DNA from: Bacteroidales bacterium
GTDB taxonomy: Bacteria > Bacteroidota > Bacteroidia > Bacteroidales > UBA932
Reading direction: 5' to 3'
Assembly (NCBI GenBank): GCA_017461285.1
Contig: JAFTYS010000091.1
Coordinates: forward strand, 1 to 7,341
Length of the DNA stretch: 7,341 bases
A program made the translations under genes and the position numbers. This document shows, piece by piece, positions 6,179 through 7,341 of this stretch. The first letter of the stretch is position 1. Every line of letters begins with the position of its first letter. Below the pieces are notes generated by a model, which was not told the DNA's origin, did not search any database, and was given only the letters and a program-made list of their open reading frames with translations.

Positions 6179-6226
6179 AGTGGCGGTAGGGTAAGTTTGG
6201 CTTGCATCCAAACTTACCCCGCCACT
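6179..6226. repeat. Long inverted repeat: 19-bp stem with a 3-base bulge
   Basis: The left arm, 6179-6200, starts AGTGGCGG and ends GGTAAGTTTGG. The right arm, 6208-6226, is its reverse complement except for three extra bases (TAG or equivalent) in the left arm. The loop is seven bases, CTTGCAT. The stem is GC-rich at its base and is the most stable hairpin in the window. Neither strand has a U-run after it, so it is not an ordinary intrinsic terminator. It could be part of a structured RNA, an RNA-stability element, a protein-binding palindrome or a dispersed palindromic repeat. Confidence 0.7.
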
Positions 6227-6248
6227 GTCGTCATATCTCTATATACAC

Positions 6249-6281
6249 AAAAGAAGGCGACTAAATCACTTATTAGTCGCC
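6249..6281 (-). terminator. Intrinsic terminator of tsf
   Basis: A perfect 9-bp inverted repeat, GGCGACTAA (6256-6264) and TTAGTCGCC (6273-6281), has an eight-base loop. On the minus strand the stem is followed by TTCTTTTGTG, a good U-rich tail. It begins 30 bases after the tsf stop codon. Confidence 0.85.
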
Positions 6282-6311
6282 CTCCATATTTGGATTTGTT
6301 ATGATCCTGAA

Positions 6312-7307
6312 TTAGTCAGCGAGTGAGATTCTCTTGAAGCAAAGGATCTTAGCCTCAGCGTCTGCTGCCTTGACAACATCCTTTACTGCAGTCTTGCCGT
6401 CACCCATCTGATAGCCCTGCTCCTCGAGAGTCTGCTCCTTGAAGAACTTCTGGAGACGACCCTTTGCGATGTTGGCTACCATCTGCTCAGGAAGGTTTGC
6501 TGCCTTCTCTGCAGAAACGGTCTTGATGATCTCGCGTGCCTGCTCAGCCTGCTCTGGAGTGATCCAGCCCTTTGCTGTGTTAGACTCGATGTGAGCCTCG
6601 CTGTCAACGTGTGCAGGGTTGATGCCTGCCTTGTTGAGAGCAGCGTCAACTGCCTTCTGAACGAGCTCTTCCTTAGTCTTCTCTGTAGCAGTCTTAAGCT
6701 CAGTGTCGATAACGTTCTGCGGAACTGAATCTGCAGAAACTGCTACAGGATTCATTGAAGCAACCTGCATTGCAACACCCTTAGCTACCTGTGCGTCGAA
6801 CTCCTTGCTGAATCCGACAACAGCAGCGAGCTTACCGGTGATCTTGTGCATGTATGCAGAAATGTAAGGAGCCTCAACTGTCTCGTAACCTACGATCACG
6901 TGCTTCTCACCAGTCTTACCTGTCTGCTCTGTAACTACAGCCTCAACTGTTCTTCCGTCAGCGAGAACGCATGCCATGAGGGCATCCTTGTCAGCTGGGA
7001 AGTTTGCGATAGCCGCCTCAGCGATAGCCTCAGCAAGTGCCTGGAACTCAGCGTTCTTTGCTACGAAGTCAGTCTCGCAACCGAGTCCTACCACGATAGC
7101 CTTTCCACCGTTTACCTTAGCGATTACTGCACCTTCTGAAGTCTCGCGGTCAGCACGCTTTGCTGCAACGAGCTTACCTTTCTCGCGGATGATTTCCTTA
7201 GCTCTCTCATAGTCGCCGTTAGCCTCTACGAGAGCCTTCGTGCAGTCCATCATACCTGCGCCTGTCATTTGACGAAGCTTTGCTACGTCAGCTGCTTTAA
7301 TCTCCAT
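6312..7307 (-). CDS. tsf: Translation elongation factor Ts
   Basis: EF-Ts is the cytoplasmic exchange factor that drives GDP off EF-Tu so that it can bind GTP again. This copy has 331 residues. The N-terminal UBA-like domain (about 1-45) contains LRQMTGAGMMDCTKAL (11-26). The EF-Tu contact motif TDFVAKN is at 79-85, with D80 and F81 at the positions known to disturb the Mg and nucleotide site of EF-Tu. Two core subdomains follow, with the helical dimerisation-type insert and a C-terminal helix ending in KFFKEQTLEEQGYQ (287-300). It is longer than the E. coli protein (about 280) but near the size usual in Bacteroidota. The ATG at 7307 gives the standard MEIKAADVAKLR start; an in-frame TTG six bases upstream is unlikely. 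No clear Shine-Dalgarno is seen. Very probably it is co-transcribed with rpsB beyond the right edge (inference from the near-universal rpsB-tsf order). Confidence 0.98.
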   Translation of the reverse strand: MEIKAADVAKLRQMTGAGMMDCTKALVEANGDYERAKEIIREKGKLVAAKRADRETSEGAVIAKVNGGKAIVVGLGCETDFVAKNAEFQALAEAIAEAAIANFPADKDALMACVLADGRTVEAVVTEQTGKTGEKHVIVGYETVEAPYISAYMHKITGKLAAVVGFSKEFDAQVAKGVAMQVASMNPVAVSADSVPQNVIDTELKTATEKTKEELVQKAVDAALNKAGINPAHVDSEAHIESNTAKGWITPEQAEQAREIIKTVSAEKAANLPEQMVANIAKGRLQKFFKEQTLEEQGYQMGDGKTAVKDVVKAADAEAKILCFKRISLAD

Positions 7308-7341
7308 TTTCAATAGATGTTTAAAGTGTTACACTAATTAC

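Larger units (their letters stand above)
5845..6311. other. 467-base gene-free stretch with several hairpins
   Basis: Between the converging flippase and tsf genes I see no open frame that looks real. The longest overlapping frames have no ribosome site, no recognisable motif and unusual composition. What stands out is secondary structure: an 11-bp stem at 6065-6102, a small stem at 6122-6140, a 19-bp bulged stem at 6179-6226 and the tsf terminator at 6256-6281. The first 220 bases (5845-6064) hold no clear signal and could be flippase 3' UTR, the remains of a decayed gene, or spacer. Confidence 0.6.

Noticed and set aside
6179..6230. CCCGCCACTGT resembling the conserved CCCGCNACTGT core of cobalamin riboswitches
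   Set aside because: The other conserved blocks (GGTGNAANTCC and the GCCAGGAGACC box) are absent, the bases belong to a simple hairpin arm, and no gene for B12 use follows on that strand.
7325..7335. AGTGTTACACT palindrome upstream of tsf
   Set aside because: It is only five base pairs around one base at the window edge, which is too short to support a regulatory call.

Overview
The window looks like core chromosome of a member of Bacteroidota, most likely order Bacteroidales. Four observations point there. Several starts have TAnnTTTG-type -7 boxes, the signature of the Bacteroidota housekeeping sigma factor. Shine-Dalgarno sequences are weak or absent at most starts. The cyclophilin carries a lipoprotein signal. 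The HAD phosphatase and the EF-Ts (331 residues, with the TDFVAKN motif) look like Bacteroidales versions of those families. No mobile element, CRISPR array, tRNA or rRNA gene was seen, and I found no convincing new defence or metabolic system.

Layout: positions 1 to 4290 are all on the minus strand and form three two-gene units. Reading in the direction of transcription (right to left), they are: (i) a cyclophilin-type peptidyl-prolyl isomerase lipoprotein (3595-4290) and a HAD phosphatase (2893-3591), separated by 3 bases; (ii) a UbiA/MenA-like prenyltransferase (1833-2723) and a CPBP intramembrane protease (1208-1828), separated by 4 bases; (iii) an ECF sigma factor (546-1028) and a four-helix membrane protein cut by the left edge (1-536), separated by 9 bases. 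Hairpins lie between the units at 1137-1164, 2762-2791 and 2852-2872.

At 4291-4338 a 48-base divergent promoter region separates the isomerase from a plus-strand polysaccharide flippase (4339-5844). Two -7 boxes on opposite strands sit two bases apart, and the flippase message would be almost leaderless.

From 5845 to 6311 there is a 467-base stretch without a convincing gene but with several strong hairpins, including a 19-bp stem. The elongation factor Ts gene (tsf, minus strand, 6312-7307) closes the window, with an intrinsic terminator at its 3' end. Its usual partner rpsB would lie just beyond the right edge.

How the genes might work together: the sigma factor and its membrane neighbour are probably a signal-responsive regulatory pair, although the membrane protein lacks a recognisable zinc anti-sigma motif. 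The prenyltransferase probably acts in menaquinone or related prenyl-lipid synthesis. The flippase exports lipid-linked glycans, the isomerase helps fold envelope proteins, and EF-Ts recycles EF-Tu. The most interesting parts are the structured gene-free stretch 5845-6311, the back-to-back promoter at 4291-4338, and the sigma/membrane-protein pair.
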